From assembly GCF_023227875.1 (NCBI RefSeq), contig NZ_JALOCH010000009.1:66280-130279 (forward strand): 64,000 bases of DNA. Reading direction: 5' to 3'. The DNA comes from Methanoregula sp. (GTDB lineage: Archaea; Halobacteriota; Methanomicrobia; Methanomicrobiales; Methanospirillaceae). This document shows, piece after piece, positions 63,219 through 64,000 of this stretch (position 1 is the stretch's first letter; every line of letters begins with the position of its first letter). Below the pieces are notes generated by a model. The model made no database searches and was not told the origin of the DNA. It saw only the letters and a list, made by a program, of their open reading frames with translations. The position numbers and the translations under genes were made by a program.

Positions 63219-63803
63219 ATGAAAGAGAGCGGGAACACTTCATTAAAGATCGAAAATATCGTCGCTGCCGGGACGATTGCGGATGCGATCGATCTGGAAT
63301 TCATTGCAACCAGTATAACGGACTGCACATTCACCAAAAAGAAGTTTCCCGGTGCGGTATACCATATGCAAAACCCGAAATCCGCTGCACTCATTTTTGC
63401 ATCAGGCAGGATCGTTCTCACGGGACTCCACCGGGCCGAAGATATTGAAACCGCATTACAAAACCTTCTGAAAAAAATCCGGGAGGCCGGAATCACCTGC
63501 CTTGACGATGCGACGTGCGCGGTCACCAATATTGTCTGCACCTATAACATCGGGTTCCCCCTCAACCTGGTCAGGATCGTGGCAGCGCTGATGGATCACG
63601 AGCGGGTCGAGTATGAGCCGGAGGCCTTTCCGGGACTTGTCTGCCGTATCTCTGAGCCCAGGATCGTATTCCTTCTCTTCTCATCGGGAAAGATTGTCAT
63701 CACCGGTGGAAAGAATATGGACGATGTCAAAACCGGACTCAACGTCCTCATGGAAAAACTCAGTGTTGTTGACCCCAAAATAACGAGAATTAAAAATTTT
63801 TAA
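63219..63803 (+). CDS. tbp: TATA-box binding protein paralogue (divergent)
   Basis: 194 residues, two pseudo-symmetric TBP lobes. Lobe 1: SLKIENIVAAGTIADAIDLEFIATSI, FPGAVYHMQNPKSAALIFASGRIVLTGLHRAEDIETA. Lobe 2: CAVTNIVCTYNIGFPLNLVRIVAAL, YEPEAFPGLVCRISEPRIVFLLFSSGKIVITGGKNMDDV. Length and lobe spacing are normal. It is unusually divergent: YHMQNPKSAALIF and CTYNIGFPLNL depart from the near-invariant archaeal pattern, and lobe 1 has TKKKFPG in place of YEPEQFPG. It lacks the acidic C-terminal tail of the housekeeping TBP. Likely a second, condition-specific TBP; the main copy is not in the window. Confidence 0.88.
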   Translation: MKESGNTSLKIENIVAAGTIADAIDLEFIATSITDCTFTKKKFPGAVYHMQNPKSAALIFASGRIVLTGLHRAEDIETALQNLLKKIREAGITCLDDATCAVTNIVCTYNIGFPLNLVRIVAALMDHERVEYEPEAFPGLVCRISEPRIVFLLFSSGKIVITGGKNMDDVKTGLNVLMEKLSVVDPKITRIKNF

Positions 63804-63935
63804 AAGACGAGCAACTTTTCATTTTTTACCGTCACCAGCGTGACGAAAAACGCAGAGAAAAAAATAAAAAATATGCTCTGTTGAAATCCTCATCCAAAAA
63901 TGGTTGTACCGACGACCAAAAGATCTAAGGTACAA

Positions 63936-63977
63936 TGTCTCCTTTTCTTGAGTGTGAAATCAAATAGAAAGGAGACA
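63936..63977. repeat. 10-bp inverted repeat at the window edge
   Basis: TGTCTCCTTT at 63936-63945 pairs perfectly with AAAGGAGACA at 63968-63977 across a 22-base loop. It may be an mRNA hairpin, an operator or the end of a mobile element continuing beyond the window. Confidence 0.5.
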
Positions 63978-64000
63978 CTTAAGAAATCAGCGAGCCGGAA

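Overview
This window reads as chromosome of a methanogenic archaeon of the Methanomicrobiales, most like Methanoregula or a close relative. The pointers are an archaeal archaeosine pathway (tgtA, arcS), archaeal TATA boxes, a TBP-family transcription factor, a type A RNase P RNA, hypD, tRNAs without encoded CCA, COG1361/NEW3-type surface proteins, and protein sequences typical of that order. Genus is inference. Core genes are GC-rich; several islands are clearly AT-rich.

Layout. 1-1.7 kb: a gene end and an exopolyphosphatase. 1.7-5.6 kb (minus): a four-gene phosphosignalling operon (TerY-like vWA, PP2C phosphatase, Ser/Thr kinase with zinc ribbon, HEAT protein) that matches the known TerY-P triad; the vWA gene has lost its canonical start through a likely one-base deletion in a G run. 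6.0-8.9 kb: proton-translocating transhydrogenase (pntAA, pntAB, pntB). 9.0-12.1 kb: archaeosine genes arcS and tgtA. 12.1-17.1 kb: AMMECR1 protein, RNase P RNA, a surface protein, aldehyde dehydrogenase and malic enzyme. 17.4-20.1 kb: an ECF transporter with a TrpP-like substrate subunit.

20.1-26 kb is accessory: non-coding repeats, a lone AT-rich HSDR_N-type nuclease, and a tandem array of four small membrane-anchored six-cysteine proteins, each separated by decayed chimeric tRNA-Arg copies and ending at an intact tRNA-Arg(GCG). 26-39 kb: a lipoprotein, a COG1361 surface protein, a CobB/CfbB amidase, ilvD, a DUF4013 membrane protein, purH, the grpE-dnaK-dnaJ operon, a Trm11-type tRNA methyltransferase and a small secreted TPR protein. 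39.9-51.3 kb is a single gene of about 3800 codons made of roughly 111 tandem TPR units. 51.5-61.4 kb: an aminotransferase, small AT-rich genes (zinc ribbon membrane protein, HicB-like protein, lipoprotein), tRNA-Thr(GGT), a sugar isomerase-like protein, an MscS channel, hypD, and a two-gene operon of a secreted PEGA/metalloprotease and a membrane-anchored response regulator. 61.8-64 kb: tRNA-Arg(CCG), another copy of the non-coding repeat, a divergent TBP paralogue and an inverted repeat at the edge.

The most unusual features are the alternating array of cysteine-rich proteins with tRNA-Arg chimeras, and a family of long non-coding repeats built from short perfect hairpins whose stems change in a compensatory way between copies.
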